A stretch of DNA of 44,892 nt, taken from assembly GCA_964541225.1 (NCBI GenBank), contig CAZIPN010000016.1, forward strand, positions 1 to 44,892, given 5' to 3'. The translations under genes were made by a program, and so were the position numbers. Shown one piece after another: positions 8,652 through 17,621 of this stretch (within the stretch, counting starts at the first letter, position 1; each line of letters starts with the position of its first letter). Below the pieces are notes generated by a model. The model saw nothing but the letters and a program-made list of their open reading frames with translations. It had not been told where the DNA came from and searched no databases. Source of the DNA: CAZIPN01 sp964541225 (lineage in GTDB: Bacteria > Actinomycetota > Coriobacteriia > Anaerosomatales > JAAXUF01).

Positions 8652-9322
8652 TTGGGTGGCTCCAGACCGTAGCCAACGCCTCTCACCGACTTGATCACGC
8701 GCGACCGGAATGGCGTTTCGAGCTTCTTTCGCAGGTAGCCGATGTAGACGTCAACGATGTTGGACATCCCATCGTAGTCCCACTCCCATACGTGGTCGAT
8801 GATGTCGCGTCGGCGCATCACTTCGCCTTGGTGCGATGCGAGATACTCGAGGAGTGCGAACTCGCGTGGCGACAGGTTCACATCGACTCCGGCGCGGGTC
8901 ACGCTATGTGACGCTGGGTCGATTACGATATCGCCGCAGACGATCTGCGGAGTCCGCTCGGCAGGGCCGCGACGAAGGAGCGCTCTTAGGCGCGCGAGCA
9001 GCTCGCCGAAGGCAAACGGCTTGATGAGGTAGTCGTCCGCCCCAGAATCGAGCCCCGCTATCCGGTCCTCAACCGCCCCGCGGGACGTGAGCATGAGCAC
9101 GGGCGTGAAGTTGTCCGCCGAGCGAAGCCGTCGGCACACCTCATATCCATCGAAACCAGGCAGCATGACATCGAGAACGATCGCGTCGAACTCGGTCTCA
9201 GTCGCCCAGAACACGGCGTCGGCGCCAGTCCCCACTGTCTCGACCGAGTAGCCCTCGCTCTCGAGTCCCCGACGCAGCGCGCGCGCCATCTTCTCTTCGT
9301 CTTCGACGACCAGAATCCGCAT
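8648..9322 (-). CDS. OmpR-family response regulator (TCS1)
   Basis: A 224-residue regulator with receiver domain (phosphoacceptor Asp51 in VLDVMLPG; conserved Lys in LIKPFAF) and a C-terminal winged helix. The recognition helix region reads NIVDVYIGYLRKKL, differing from that of the TCS2 regulator at only two positions, so both may bind related DNA boxes. It is the first gene of the operon with the kinase. Only one TCTCA half-site (about 9358-9362), not a spaced pair, is visible upstream. Confidence 0.95.
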   Translation of the reverse strand: MRILVVEDEEKMARALRRGLESEGYSVETVGTGADAVFWATETEFDAIVLDVMLPGFDGYEVCRRLRSADNFTPVLMLTSRGAVEDRIAGLDSGADDYLIKPFAFGELLARLRALLRRGPAERTPQIVCGDIVIDPASHSVTRAGVDVNLSPREFALLEYLASHQGEVMRRRDIIDHVWEWDYDGMSNIVDVYIGYLRKKLETPFRSRVIKSVRGVGYGLEPPK

Positions 9323-9424
9323 GTTTCCTCCTGCTGGCGAACATCACTCAAGTTACATGAGAGTCCCGCCAATGCGTGAGCCAATCGGGAGCCGACTTGA
9401 GCATGCCTAAGTCGTGATGGCGGA

Positions 9425-9440
9425 GTAACCGTATGGTTAC
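9425..9440. promoter_or_regulatory. Palindrome upstream of the methyltransferase/LuxI-like operon
   Basis: A perfect 6-bp inverted repeat GTAACC-GTAT-GGTTAC lies about 124 bases upstream of the methyltransferase start. It resembles an operator for a dimeric regulator. It does not match the classical lux box, and no LuxR-type gene is in the window. Confidence 0.35.
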
Positions 9441-9563
9441 CACAGCTAGATGCGGGTCTGGCCCCTGTTATTTGCCCAGGCGCCGGGGGGAACTAGTGTT
9501 CTTGAGCGCGCTCCGATCTACACACGTCATCAATCGCAGCCACAACGCAGCAAGGAGACAAAT

Positions 9564-10337
9564 ATGGATGCGGAGGTCCGTAGCACGGTGCGCTCTGATT
9601 CCTTCTGGGATGCCTACAGCTACGTATACAGCGGTGTGTACTACCTAATTCCATACCGAGGCCTACTGTGGGACACGTTCGAGGAGCTCGACCTGCAACC
9701 CGGCATGCGGGTGTTAGACGCAGGATGCGGGATCGGCAATTTCGAACACTTCATCTCGGCGAAGTCCCCGCCACCTATCACCATCGAGTGCGTTGACGCT
9801 TCGCCACGCATGCTCAAGACGGCGAAACGCAGGTGCAGAGCCGTGGACTACGTTCGGTTCTCGGCGGCAGATCTCAATGAGCGCTTGCCGTTTGAGGACG
9901 CCACCTTCGACCGTGTCGTCAGTATCAATGTGCTGTACGCGCTCAAAGACCAGGACCACGCAGTCCAAGAGATGCTGCGCGTGCTGAAGCCGGACGGGCG
10001 GCTTGTGATATCGAGTCCGCTTCCCACGCACCGCGTGAGTCCCATAGTGGCGGAGCACTTTCGCCGAATCCGCAACATCTGGGGAGTTGGACGCAAGGTC
10101 GCACGTGTTCTCGGGAGCCTATGGGTTCTGTCGACCAACGGGCTCCTGCAGTGGCTGATGAACGACCTGATCATCGACGCTCGCGAGGCCCAGGGGCAGT
10201 ACTGCTCGCTGGATGAGCGTGATCTGGAGTCACTCTTCCGTCGCCGGGAGGTCGATGGGCTAAGCGACTACGCGATCAGATTCGCCACGGCCGACCAGAA
10301 CGTGTTCGCGACCGCCGTCAAGGCGGTGGCAGCATGA
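9564..10337 (+). CDS. Class I SAM-dependent methyltransferase
   Basis: A 257-residue cytosolic methyltransferase. Motif I is LDAGCGIGNFE (Asp52-Gly58); an acidic residue ending strand 2 (IECVDAS) and a motif IV-like region (FDRVVSINVLYAL) follow, typical of UbiE/Methyltransf_11 enzymes. The substrate is unknown. The start ATG 9564 has AAGGAG 6 bases upstream; the frame remains open further 5' but without a site. The stop overlaps the start of the LuxI-like gene (ATGA), so the two products are likely made together; modification of a small diffusible acyl product is a possible role, but this is inference. Confidence 0.9.
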   Translation: MDAEVRSTVRSDSFWDAYSYVYSGVYYLIPYRGLLWDTFEELDLQPGMRVLDAGCGIGNFEHFISAKSPPPITIECVDASPRMLKTAKRRCRAVDYVRFSAADLNERLPFEDATFDRVVSINVLYALKDQDHAVQEMLRVLKPDGRLVISSPLPTHRVSPIVAEHFRRIRNIWGVGRKVARVLGSLWVLSTNGLLQWLMNDLIIDAREAQGQYCSLDERDLESLFRRREVDGLSDYAIRFATADQNVFATAVKAVAA

Positions 10338-10918
10338 AGGGCATAGTCGGTCTGAAGTTCATCACCTGCAGCACTCCCGAGCAGATCCGAGCAGCGCAGC
10401 GCTTGCGCTACGAGGTCTTCTGTGTCGAGAAGGGCTGGATCGACGCAGCGAAGTGCCCGGGGCATGTGGAGTCCGACGAACTCGACGAGGGCGCTGTGCA
10501 CTTTCTCGCGCTCGAAGATGGTGTTCCTGTCGGGACCATCCGGCTTCTTCTCGGCAAGAATTGCGACCTGCCCGCTGCGGCTTATCTGCCTGTCGAGCAG
10601 CTGGGTGTCGAGCCGTGGCAGATGGTGGAGACATCTCGGCTTGCAACTCGGCGGAAGAAGAGGTCGCAGGATCTGAGGGTGTTTCTCGGTTTGACCACGC
10701 TCATGTGGGAGTGGGCGATGGAGCACGACATGAAGGTGTGGCTTGTCATTGCCGACGTGCCGCTCCATCACATGCTGACACGCCTGGGGATGCCCGAGAT
10801 CGCACGGGGAGACGAGATCGAGTATCTCGGGTCGAAGTGTGTGCCTGCGGCGTTCGAGCTCGTCGGCACCGGCTTCTCTTTGAGGCGTCGCGCAACTTCT
10901 GTTACAACATCGCGTTAA
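10334..10918 (+). CDS. LuxI-like acyl-homoserine-lactone synthase / GNAT acyltransferase
   Basis: A 194-residue GNAT-fold protein with the full residue pattern of autoinducer synthases: Arg25, Phe29 and Trp35 (RYEVFCVEKGW), Asp48 and Asp51 (DELD), Arg70 (GTIRLL), Glu99 and Arg102 (ETSR), at nearly the LuxI positions. The same pattern also occurs in PEP-CTERM/exosortase-associated acyltransferases and other LuxI relatives, so the acyl acceptor is not certain. It is translationally coupled to the upstream methyltransferase and followed after 67 bases by a 7TM-GAF-HD-GYP sensor. A LuxI-like enzyme is unusual in a Gram-positive-type genome. Confidence 0.8.
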   Translation: MKGIVGLKFITCSTPEQIRAAQRLRYEVFCVEKGWIDAAKCPGHVESDELDEGAVHFLALEDGVPVGTIRLLLGKNCDLPAAAYLPVEQLGVEPWQMVETSRLATRRKKRSQDLRVFLGLTTLMWEWAMEHDMKVWLVIADVPLHHMLTRLGMPEIARGDEIEYLGSKCVPAAFELVGTGFSLRRRATSVTTSR

Positions 10919-10985
10919 CTTGCAGGGGGTTGCGGCCGATAACAAGGCCGTTGGGGTCCGCTTGGGGGCGGAAAGTGGGGAGAGC

Positions 10986-13505
10986 GTGTATTCAATACGA
11001 GTGATCAGTCTGACTCTTGTCAGCGTGACCAGCGCCGTGCTCGCCTTGGCGGTCTACACCCGCGATCGTCGCAATCCGGCGAACCGCTCGTTTGCCGCCA
11101 CCGCGATCATGAGCATGGTATGGCTGTGGTTCGCGCTGCTCTCCGATCTGCCCCAACTTCAGGCCTACTCACTGCTGTTCAATCGCCTGACGCTGGCTGC
11201 TGCCGCTCTCTGGGCTCTGCTGGCGGTGAACTTCGGTCTCGTGTTCCCCCACCGGCGTGACCGTGTCAGCCCGTGGGCACGCGTGTTCTTGGTTGCAGGC
11301 TTCGCGATGGCGATGCTCGCGGCGGCCACACCCTTGGTCGTCGCGGGCGTCGTCTTTCGCGCCGGTGGCACCGATGTAATATCCGGACCTGCGTTTGTTG
11401 TCTACGGAACGTGGATGCTCAGTGCTGCGGTGGTATTCTTCTTCGCACTGCGGCGCAAGTATCGGATGGGCGCCGGTCGAGAACGGGCGCAAATCAAGTA
11501 CCTGCTCGTGGGCACGCTTCTGTTTGCGGTCCCATCCGCCATCTTCGGCATGATCATCCCAGCGATCACGCACTCCTACGCTATCTCCGTGCTGAACACG
11601 TTCACGCCTCTGGTGCTCTTTGGCTTCGTCTCGTACGCCATGGTCAGGCATCGTCTCATGGACATGCGTTTCGTGGTGTTGCGAGGCATGGTGTACACGG
11701 TGCTTGTGGGTGTCCTGAGCGTCTTCTACCTGCTGCTTGCCCAAGCTGTTCGCGCTGGGTTCGCCGACGTACTCGGAGTGAACTCGGAAGTGGCTTTCGT
11801 GCTGGCTGGTCTGGCGGCGGTCTTCTTGTTCCAGCCTCTGCGCGCGGCGCTTGAGAGCTACACCGACCACATCTTCTATCGCCGACGCTACGATCAACAG
11901 GCGCTGCTCCAACGACTCGCCGCGCAGCTCGTGGGTGTCGTTGACATTTCTGAAATCGCCTCCGCGGCGTCACGGGTGCTTGCCGAGCAGATCAAGGCCA
12001 GCAGGATCGCTCTGGTGCATGAGGAATCGGGCGCGCTCGCGGTCTATGGCGAGGCAATAACGTCAGATGATTCGGCGCTTCCGGAGATCATGGCCGTGGC
12101 CAATGATGGTCGGCTGGTTCTCGACGATGAGCTCCGCGAAGATTCCCGGGCGGCGGCGCTACTGCGCGAGCGGGGAATCCAGGTGGTCGCCCCCCTGCTT
12201 GTTGCAGACACCACAACGGCGGTGCTTCTCCTGGGCGAGAAGATGTCTGGAGAGGTCTACACCGAGCAGGACCTGCATTTCCTGCAGGCGCTTTCGACCG
12301 AGCTGGCGATTGCGCTGAAGACGTGCGAGCTGTTCGAGCAGCGCGAGCAGCGTGTCCGCGAGCTGACGGCGCTCAACAGGCTCGCGTCGGTACTGGGTCA
12401 AGACATACAACTCGACTCTCTGCTAGGCCGCGCGCTTCGCCAAGTTGTGAGCGTGGCGGGCGCCGACGGCGGGTCGATTATGCTTCTTGACTCGTCCACG
12501 CGCGAACTTGTCATTCGCGCCGCGTTCGGTCTGTCGTTCCAAGTTGTGCGCGACACGCACATCGTCTTGGGCGAGGGCATTGCTGGGTGGGTTGCGCAGC
12601 ACTGCAAGCCGCTCCTCCTGATCGACGGCGACGCCGAGCAGTTCAGCGGTGAGCTCGAACGCCAGGGAGTGAAGTCGGCAATCAGCGTGCCGCTGGTTAG
12701 CAAAGAGCAGGTTATCGGCGTGCTGAATCTAAGCCGCTCCAGCTCGGCATCGAACTTCACCCAGCAGAATATGAGCGTGGTCACGTCGTTCGGGGCGCAA
12801 CTTGCCGTGGCGATCGAGAATGCTCAGCTCTATAGCGACCTGAAGGGGTACTTCATCGGCACGATCACGGCACTCGCGGCCGCCGTCGACGCGAAGGACC
12901 CGTACACGTTCGGTCACTCCAGTGAGGTCACGGACGCGGCCCTGGCTATTGCTGCCGAGATGGGACTGAGCGCCGACGAGACCGAGAACCTGCGCAAGGC
13001 GGCGATTCTGCATGACATCGGCAAGATCGGTGTTGACGGTGCCATTCTGAACAAGCCCGGACCGCTCGACCCCGAGGAGCGCGCCGTCATCATGCGCCAC
13101 CCCTCAATCGGAGCGAACATCTTGGGTTCGCTGGAGTTCCTCGATGAGGTTGTGCCGATTGTCCTGCACCACCACGAGCGCTTCGACGGCAAGGGCTACC
13201 CCGAGGGCATCGCAGGCGAGCAGATTCCGCTCGGCGCTCGCATCATCTCCGTTGCGGACTCGTACAACGCGATGACGTCTGATCGCACCTACCGTCGCGC
13301 GCTGTCGCGCGAGGAAGCCCTTGGCGAGCTGGAGCGAAACGCTGGCACGCAGTTTGACCCCAGCGTGGTCAAGGCGTTCATGCGGACGCCCATCTCGGAA
13401 GGCCAGACGCCTGAAAGGGCCATGGTGAGCGTGGGCGCGCCGGACGCATTCGCAACCGGCGAAGCAGTTGTGCGCCCCGCATTCCGCCGCCGAGTTAGCT
13501 CCTGA
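10986..13505 (+). CDS. 7TM-GAF-GAF-HD-GYP sensor phosphodiesterase
   Basis: An 839-residue membrane signalling protein. The N-terminal half has about seven or eight hydrophobic helices followed by the RRRYDQQALLQRL linker typical of the histidine-kinase N-terminal 7TM family (as in ComP- and PrsK-like sensors). Two GAF-like domains follow (about 330-450 and 470-625), then an HD-GYP domain with His676-Asp677 (ILHDIGKIG), the HHHERFDGKGYP motif (Gly737-Tyr-Pro) and DSYNAMTSDR. HD-GYP domains hydrolyse cyclic di-GMP. The GTG start at 10986 is preceded by GGGGAG; a TTG at 10920 is less likely. No kinase domain is present: the output is fused directly to the sensor. Confidence 0.9.
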   Translation: MYSIRVISLTLVSVTSAVLALAVYTRDRRNPANRSFAATAIMSMVWLWFALLSDLPQLQAYSLLFNRLTLAAAALWALLAVNFGLVFPHRRDRVSPWARVFLVAGFAMAMLAAATPLVVAGVVFRAGGTDVISGPAFVVYGTWMLSAAVVFFFALRRKYRMGAGRERAQIKYLLVGTLLFAVPSAIFGMIIPAITHSYAISVLNTFTPLVLFGFVSYAMVRHRLMDMRFVVLRGMVYTVLVGVLSVFYLLLAQAVRAGFADVLGVNSEVAFVLAGLAAVFLFQPLRAALESYTDHIFYRRRYDQQALLQRLAAQLVGVVDISEIASAASRVLAEQIKASRIALVHEESGALAVYGEAITSDDSALPEIMAVANDGRLVLDDELREDSRAAALLRERGIQVVAPLLVADTTTAVLLLGEKMSGEVYTEQDLHFLQALSTELAIALKTCELFEQREQRVRELTALNRLASVLGQDIQLDSLLGRALRQVVSVAGADGGSIMLLDSSTRELVIRAAFGLSFQVVRDTHIVLGEGIAGWVAQHCKPLLLIDGDAEQFSGELERQGVKSAISVPLVSKEQVIGVLNLSRSSSASNFTQQNMSVVTSFGAQLAVAIENAQLYSDLKGYFIGTITALAAAVDAKDPYTFGHSSEVTDAALAIAAEMGLSADETENLRKAAILHDIGKIGVDGAILNKPGPLDPEERAVIMRHPSIGANILGSLEFLDEVVPIVLHHHERFDGKGYPEGIAGEQIPLGARIISVADSYNAMTSDRTYRRALSREEALGELERNAGTQFDPSVVKAFMRTPISEGQTPERAMVSVGAPDAFATGEAVVRPAFRRRVSS

Positions 13506-14247
13506 CCGAGTGCCGCTTGACGGACACGTGGGCAGCAGAGGCCATCCGGTTCGCAAGTGCCTCGCCTTTCCCGTCGAAATCGATCAGGCCACCAGACGAG
13601 TGCAGACTCACAATGCGGGCGTAGCCCCGCGACAGCACTTCGATGAGCGCCCGGGTCTCTGCTTCCGATGCAGGAGATGATCCCGACGTTCCCCCGGCTG
13701 CGGTTGAGTGCCGCCATGCGGAAGGGAAGTTGCGGTTGATGTCCACACCGCGCGCATTTGTTCGTCGGTGATGCGCGCAGCCGTCGGGATTGGCCCTGAC
13801 GATCACGTCGACCTCGGTAGCGCTGGGCACGAATGACCGATGAGTCGCAAGGAAATGGGCGAACGACGACGCAACAGCCGCACCAGTCTCATTGCCGTGC
13901 ACTCCGCCGCCGATCAGCACTCGGTGTTGTGACGCACCGAAACGAAGCAGAACGATGGGCCTGCCTTCCAGCGAGGTTCCAACGGTCTCGGTCGCTGGCC
14001 ACGCCGCTGGGGCAGGCGCAGTGGTGAGGGCGGACCGCCTATTCGTATGCGGTGGAGGGTTGCGCATCCGATCCGGGAGCGTCCTGTGAGTTTGGGGTTG
14101 TCGCTCGGTGACGCTCGACGGGACCAGCACACATGAAGAGATGAGCAGGCCAGCACACAGTGCTGCCACCACCCACCCGGTGCGCACGCCGGCCCAGTGC
14201 TCGGTCCTTGGGCGGTGAGCCGCACCGCGTTCGTGGGATCGCCGCAC
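13495..14247 (-). CDS. M14-family zinc carboxypeptidase-like, C-terminally truncated
   Basis: A 250-residue exported protein with an N-terminal hydrophobic segment (about 22-39, ending SSC, a weak lipobox) and an M14 domain resembling MpaA-type gamma-D-Glu-diaminopimelate amidases. Zinc ligands His117 and Glu120 (GVHGNET) and His216 (SLHSSGG) are visible, as are NPDG and DINRNFP. The chain ends about 34 residues after the last zinc ligand, before the region that carries the catalytic Glu in M14 enzymes, so it may be inactive or truncated. Its 3' end overlaps the convergent HD-GYP gene by 11 bases. It follows the permease gene by 42 bases and is probably the last gene of that operon. Confidence 0.75.
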   Translation of the reverse strand: MRRSHERGAAHRPRTEHWAGVRTGWVVAALCAGLLISSCVLVPSSVTERQPQTHRTLPDRMRNPPPHTNRRSALTTAPAPAAWPATETVGTSLEGRPIVLLRFGASQHRVLIGGGVHGNETGAAVASSFAHFLATHRSFVPSATEVDVIVRANPDGCAHHRRTNARGVDINRNFPSAWRHSTAAGGTSGSSPASEAETRALIEVLSRGYARIVSLHSSGGLIDFDGKGEALANRMASAAHVSVKRHSVRS

Positions 14248-14289
14248 GTCCTCAGGCTCCGTGGTCGCTCTCCCCTCTGAGCTGCCGAC

Positions 14290-16950
14290 CTAGAGGTCGC
14301 GGATCACCTCAACTGCGGGACGCTGGGCAGCACGGACCGCCATCCAAGCGGCAACCGCAATGCTGAGCCCTGCAGTGGCTGCAGCCAGCGAGAGATAGCC
14401 CGTCGGCACTGAGAGCGACTCCGGTGGTGGGTCAAAGACCCCAGTAAGCACCTTCACTAGCATGTATGACTGGAGCCACCCCGCCATCGCGCCGAGAACT
14501 GCCCCGCCGAGCGCTGAATACAGCGCTTCAGCCCAGACGAAGCTTGCCACTTGGTCGCGGCGCGCACCCAGTGCGTGCAGGATGGCGAACGAACGCTTCC
14601 GCTCAACGAATCCCAGCCACAGGATCAATCCAGAGGAAGCAGCCGCTATCAGCACCGCGAAGAAGAGCTCGAGTCTCGTCAGCCCAGTGAGATCGACCGC
14701 CGTGAGGCTGGAAAGGGTGGCTCTTAGCTCGGTGTCGAGATCTTTGACTACCACGGGCGAGGCTGGATCGAGCATTCCGCGAATACGGATCGCGACTTCT
14801 CGCGGAGACGTCGACGTGCGAACCAACAGAGTCTCTGCGGCCGAGATGCCCGTCTTCCGTGCAACGTAGTCACGGTTCGCGACGAGAAATGAGTCGTGAG
14901 GCGCCGTCGGGAACTCTCGTGCAACTCCCACGTACCGGAAAGGCACGACGTGGTAGGCGTGATCCGGTCCTTGGAGCCTTAGTCGAATAGCGTCTCCTTG
15001 CTGGAGCTGGAAGTCCTTGACCGTCTCTTCGGACACGAGAACCCCGTCGGGTGTGGCTGCCAGTCTGCCCAGAACGGCGGTGGCGTTGCCCCCTTGAAAG
15101 AACGCGTCTGACATCGGCGTGGCATTTCCAATGGTTGTTGGATCGATGCCGTAGAGATCTTGCAGGTCGGTTCCCACGTACGCGAGGCGGTGTTGCATTG
15201 GCTGAACAGCCGAGACACCAGGCAGGGCACCCACTCGACTCTGCAGGGCGTGAGACACGCCGGTGCGCCCACCGTTGACAGCGACGTCCGCACCGTTCGT
15301 GAGTTGTGCGTCCACTCGTGCCTGGTTCATGTATGTGGTGTTGAAGATAGCCACCGAGAACGCGAACGCGATCGACAGCGCAATCAGTACCAGGCCACGT
15401 GACAGAAGTCGCCGTTGGCGTGCCATCGAAGCTGCGGCCACGCCAGAGAGGGTCTTGGTAAGAGGCCGGAGAATAGCGCCGACAATGTGGCGGCCAAAGA
15501 GAAGAGCCTTGTCGGCAAGACGCCACGCAAACAGCGCGAAACCCGCCCACAGCAGGAAAGGTCCGAGCAGGGTCAGGTAGTTGACGGAGATCGTCGGTAC
15601 CCCCTCGGGCACGAGTACGACCTGATAGGCGTCTTTCGTCGACTGCCAAAAAACCAAGCCCGACGCAAGAAGCAGTACAACGTCGAGATAGAGCCTTTCC
15701 CAAAGAGGAGACTGTGCTCGTTTTGTCTCGATGGAACTCGCGCGTACCGTGAGCAGTCGTGCGTCTCGGAGGGCAGGCATTGCAACCGCAGCCCCGGAAA
15801 GGACTAGCCCCGAGAGGGCTCCTACCGCAGTCCATAGAAGCAGCGTGCTGTCGACAAGGCCGCTTGTCCTAGCGCCTAGTGCAACACGGTAGACCACCGC
15901 GCTTGCAAGCACACCGAGTGCGATGCCGAGAACGCTAACGAGCAATGACTCCGCGATGCTCAGGCCAGCGATCTGCCGAAGACTCGCGCCTCGAATCCGG
16001 AGGATTGCCTGCTCGCGTCTCCGACGCCCACGGCCCGACGAGCCGGCGATGATCGCCAGCAGCCATGCGAGCAACACGCCAGGCAAGCCGAGGAAGAGAA
16101 ACAGCAGCTCCGAGTAGAGCGCGTCGGTCCGCGCTGCGTCCAACATGGCCGCGAGGTTATCGCCGACAGCCCCCGTGCCCGCCAGTCTCGCCTCCAAGTT
16201 GTGAGCTCGAGCGATAACCTCGGCGAAGGCGTCGGCTGGCGATGACGGGAGATTGCGAGACAGATTGACGTGGAACTGAGTCTTCCCCGCATCCCGAGCG
16301 TTCCCGCCTGGCGAAGCGTACAGAGTCTCCCAGAGCTGCAACGGAACGACCGCAACGTTGTCTGGAGGCGCTGTCGCCCCCGCACTGGGAGGCGCGCCGA
16401 CCGTCTGGAAGAGCGAGTCAGCCTGGGGGAGGTCAACGATTCCGTCGACGTGCAGCGGCACGTTCCTCCCGCTTGGGAGGTGGGCGACGATCGCGTCTCC
16501 TGGCGCAACGTGCAAGTTGGCCGCCGTCTGCTGGAACAGCAGGATGCCGCGACCGCTTCCGGAGAGAGTGCGGACCTCGCCCGGGAAGGCGTGGGCGTAG
16601 TCGGTGGGCAGTCCAAGCATCTTGCCGGCGCCCGTCACTTGAACTGACGCGCCCGTGGTAGCCGAGAAGCTGGCAACATCGCCGTAGCCAGTTTCCCGGA
16701 AACGCACGACACCCGGAGTTGTCGCAACAATGCGCCGCGCGGCACCGACGTCAGAATTCGGCTCGACCTGAACCTGCCAATCGACGGGCACGCTTCGCGC
16801 AGCGACGGTCGTCATGCGTGCATTGCTGTGCATCACGAAGGCGCCAAGCAGGGCAACCTGCGCGACCACCAGGGCCACTACCGCAGCGACTCCGAGCAGG
16901 CGGGCCCACCGGCGGCGAATCAGGCCCGCCATCCACGCAACCGTCAGCAT
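14290..16950 (-). CDS. FtsX-like ABC transporter permease
   Basis: An 886-residue permease with an N-terminal transmembrane helix (about 18-40), a large extracytoplasmic domain, a central group of helices with two FtsX-like cores, a second extracytoplasmic region and three C-terminal helices. This is the layout of duplicated FtsX/MacB-type (type VII) permeases, which act as mechanotransmitters or exporters rather than importers. Its start overlaps the stop of the upstream ATPase by 7 bases. Two ATPases and a lipoprotein precede it in one operon under promoter box B. Confidence 0.9.
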   Translation of the reverse strand: MLTVAWMAGLIRRRWARLLGVAAVVALVVAQVALLGAFVMHSNARMTTVAARSVPVDWQVQVEPNSDVGAARRIVATTPGVVRFRETGYGDVASFSATTGASVQVTGAGKMLGLPTDYAHAFPGEVRTLSGSGRGILLFQQTAANLHVAPGDAIVAHLPSGRNVPLHVDGIVDLPQADSLFQTVGAPPSAGATAPPDNVAVVPLQLWETLYASPGGNARDAGKTQFHVNLSRNLPSSPADAFAEVIARAHNLEARLAGTGAVGDNLAAMLDAARTDALYSELLFLFLGLPGVLLAWLLAIIAGSSGRGRRRREQAILRIRGASLRQIAGLSIAESLLVSVLGIALGVLASAVVYRVALGARTSGLVDSTLLLWTAVGALSGLVLSGAAVAMPALRDARLLTVRASSIETKRAQSPLWERLYLDVVLLLASGLVFWQSTKDAYQVVLVPEGVPTISVNYLTLLGPFLLWAGFALFAWRLADKALLFGRHIVGAILRPLTKTLSGVAAASMARQRRLLSRGLVLIALSIAFAFSVAIFNTTYMNQARVDAQLTNGADVAVNGGRTGVSHALQSRVGALPGVSAVQPMQHRLAYVGTDLQDLYGIDPTTIGNATPMSDAFFQGGNATAVLGRLAATPDGVLVSEETVKDFQLQQGDAIRLRLQGPDHAYHVVPFRYVGVAREFPTAPHDSFLVANRDYVARKTGISAAETLLVRTSTSPREVAIRIRGMLDPASPVVVKDLDTELRATLSSLTAVDLTGLTRLELFFAVLIAAASSGLILWLGFVERKRSFAILHALGARRDQVASFVWAEALYSALGGAVLGAMAGWLQSYMLVKVLTGVFDPPPESLSVPTGYLSLAAATAGLSIAVAAWMAVRAAQRPAVEVIRDL

Positions 16951-17621
16951 GTGGCGCCCCCCGTCGTCGAGAGAAGCCCATCATCGATTCTCCACTGTGT
17001 GGGGAACCTGCGGACAACGAACCGGTCATGTGTCGCGGCGATGATCGCAGTGCCGTGCTCGGCGGCAAACGCGAAGATGAAGTCCATCAGATGCTTGGCA
17101 TTCGTCTGGTCCTGCTGCCCGGTCGGTTCATCGGCGAGCAACAGAGAAGGCCGGGTGACGAGTGCTCGCGCGAGCGCCACGCGCTGGGATTGGCCACCCG
17201 ACAGCTCCTCCGGGAGTTTGTCGGTCAGCTCGTTGAGTTCCATACGTTCAATCAGGCCCACGGCTTCCTGTCGTGCTTTGTCTGGAGCCATGTGTCCGAT
17301 CAAGAGCAACGGAAGCTCGATGTTCTCAACGACGGACAGAGCCGGCAGCAGACTAGGGCCTTGGAAGGCCAGGCCTACGTGGACCGGTCGAATGGCATTG
17401 GTTCCTCCCACGGACGGCCACTCGATTCTCCCAGACGTGGGCTGGTCGATCCCCGAAATCAGGTGCAAGAGAGTGGTCTTGCCACTGCCCGAAGGACCAC
17501 ACAACGCAATATGCGCTCCACGCGGGATCTCAAAATCCGCAGGCCTGAGGGCTGTTATCACGACACCGTCCGTCTCGAACATCCGCGAGAGGCCGGTGGC
17601 TTTGACGAGGGAATCATGCAT
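16944..17621 (-). CDS. ABC transporter ATP-binding protein (LolD/MacB type), second of pair
   Basis: A 225-residue ATPase with Walker A GPSGSGKTT, signature LSGGQSQRVALARAL and Walker B LLLADEPTG, followed by the D-loop variant GQQDQ. It belongs to the LolD/MacB/FtsE group that pairs with FtsX-type permeases. It overlaps both neighbours (8 bases with the first ATPase, 7 with the permease). Having two different ATPase genes for one duplicated permease suggests a heterodimeric motor. Confidence 0.93.
   Translation of the reverse strand: MHDSLVKATGLSRMFETDGVVITALRPADFEIPRGAHIALCGPSGSGKTTLLHLISGIDQPTSGRIEWPSVGGTNAIRPVHVGLAFQGPSLLPALSVVENIELPLLLIGHMAPDKARQEAVGLIERMELNELTDKLPEELSGGQSQRVALARALVTRPSLLLADEPTGQQDQTNAKHLMDFIFAFAAEHGTAIIAATHDRFVVRRFPTQWRIDDGLLSTTGGATC

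Noticed and set aside
9358..9380. TCTCA half-site upstream of the TCS1 operon
   Set aside because: Only a single TCTCA is present; there is no partner at an 11-base distance, so it does not match the regulon promoter pattern.
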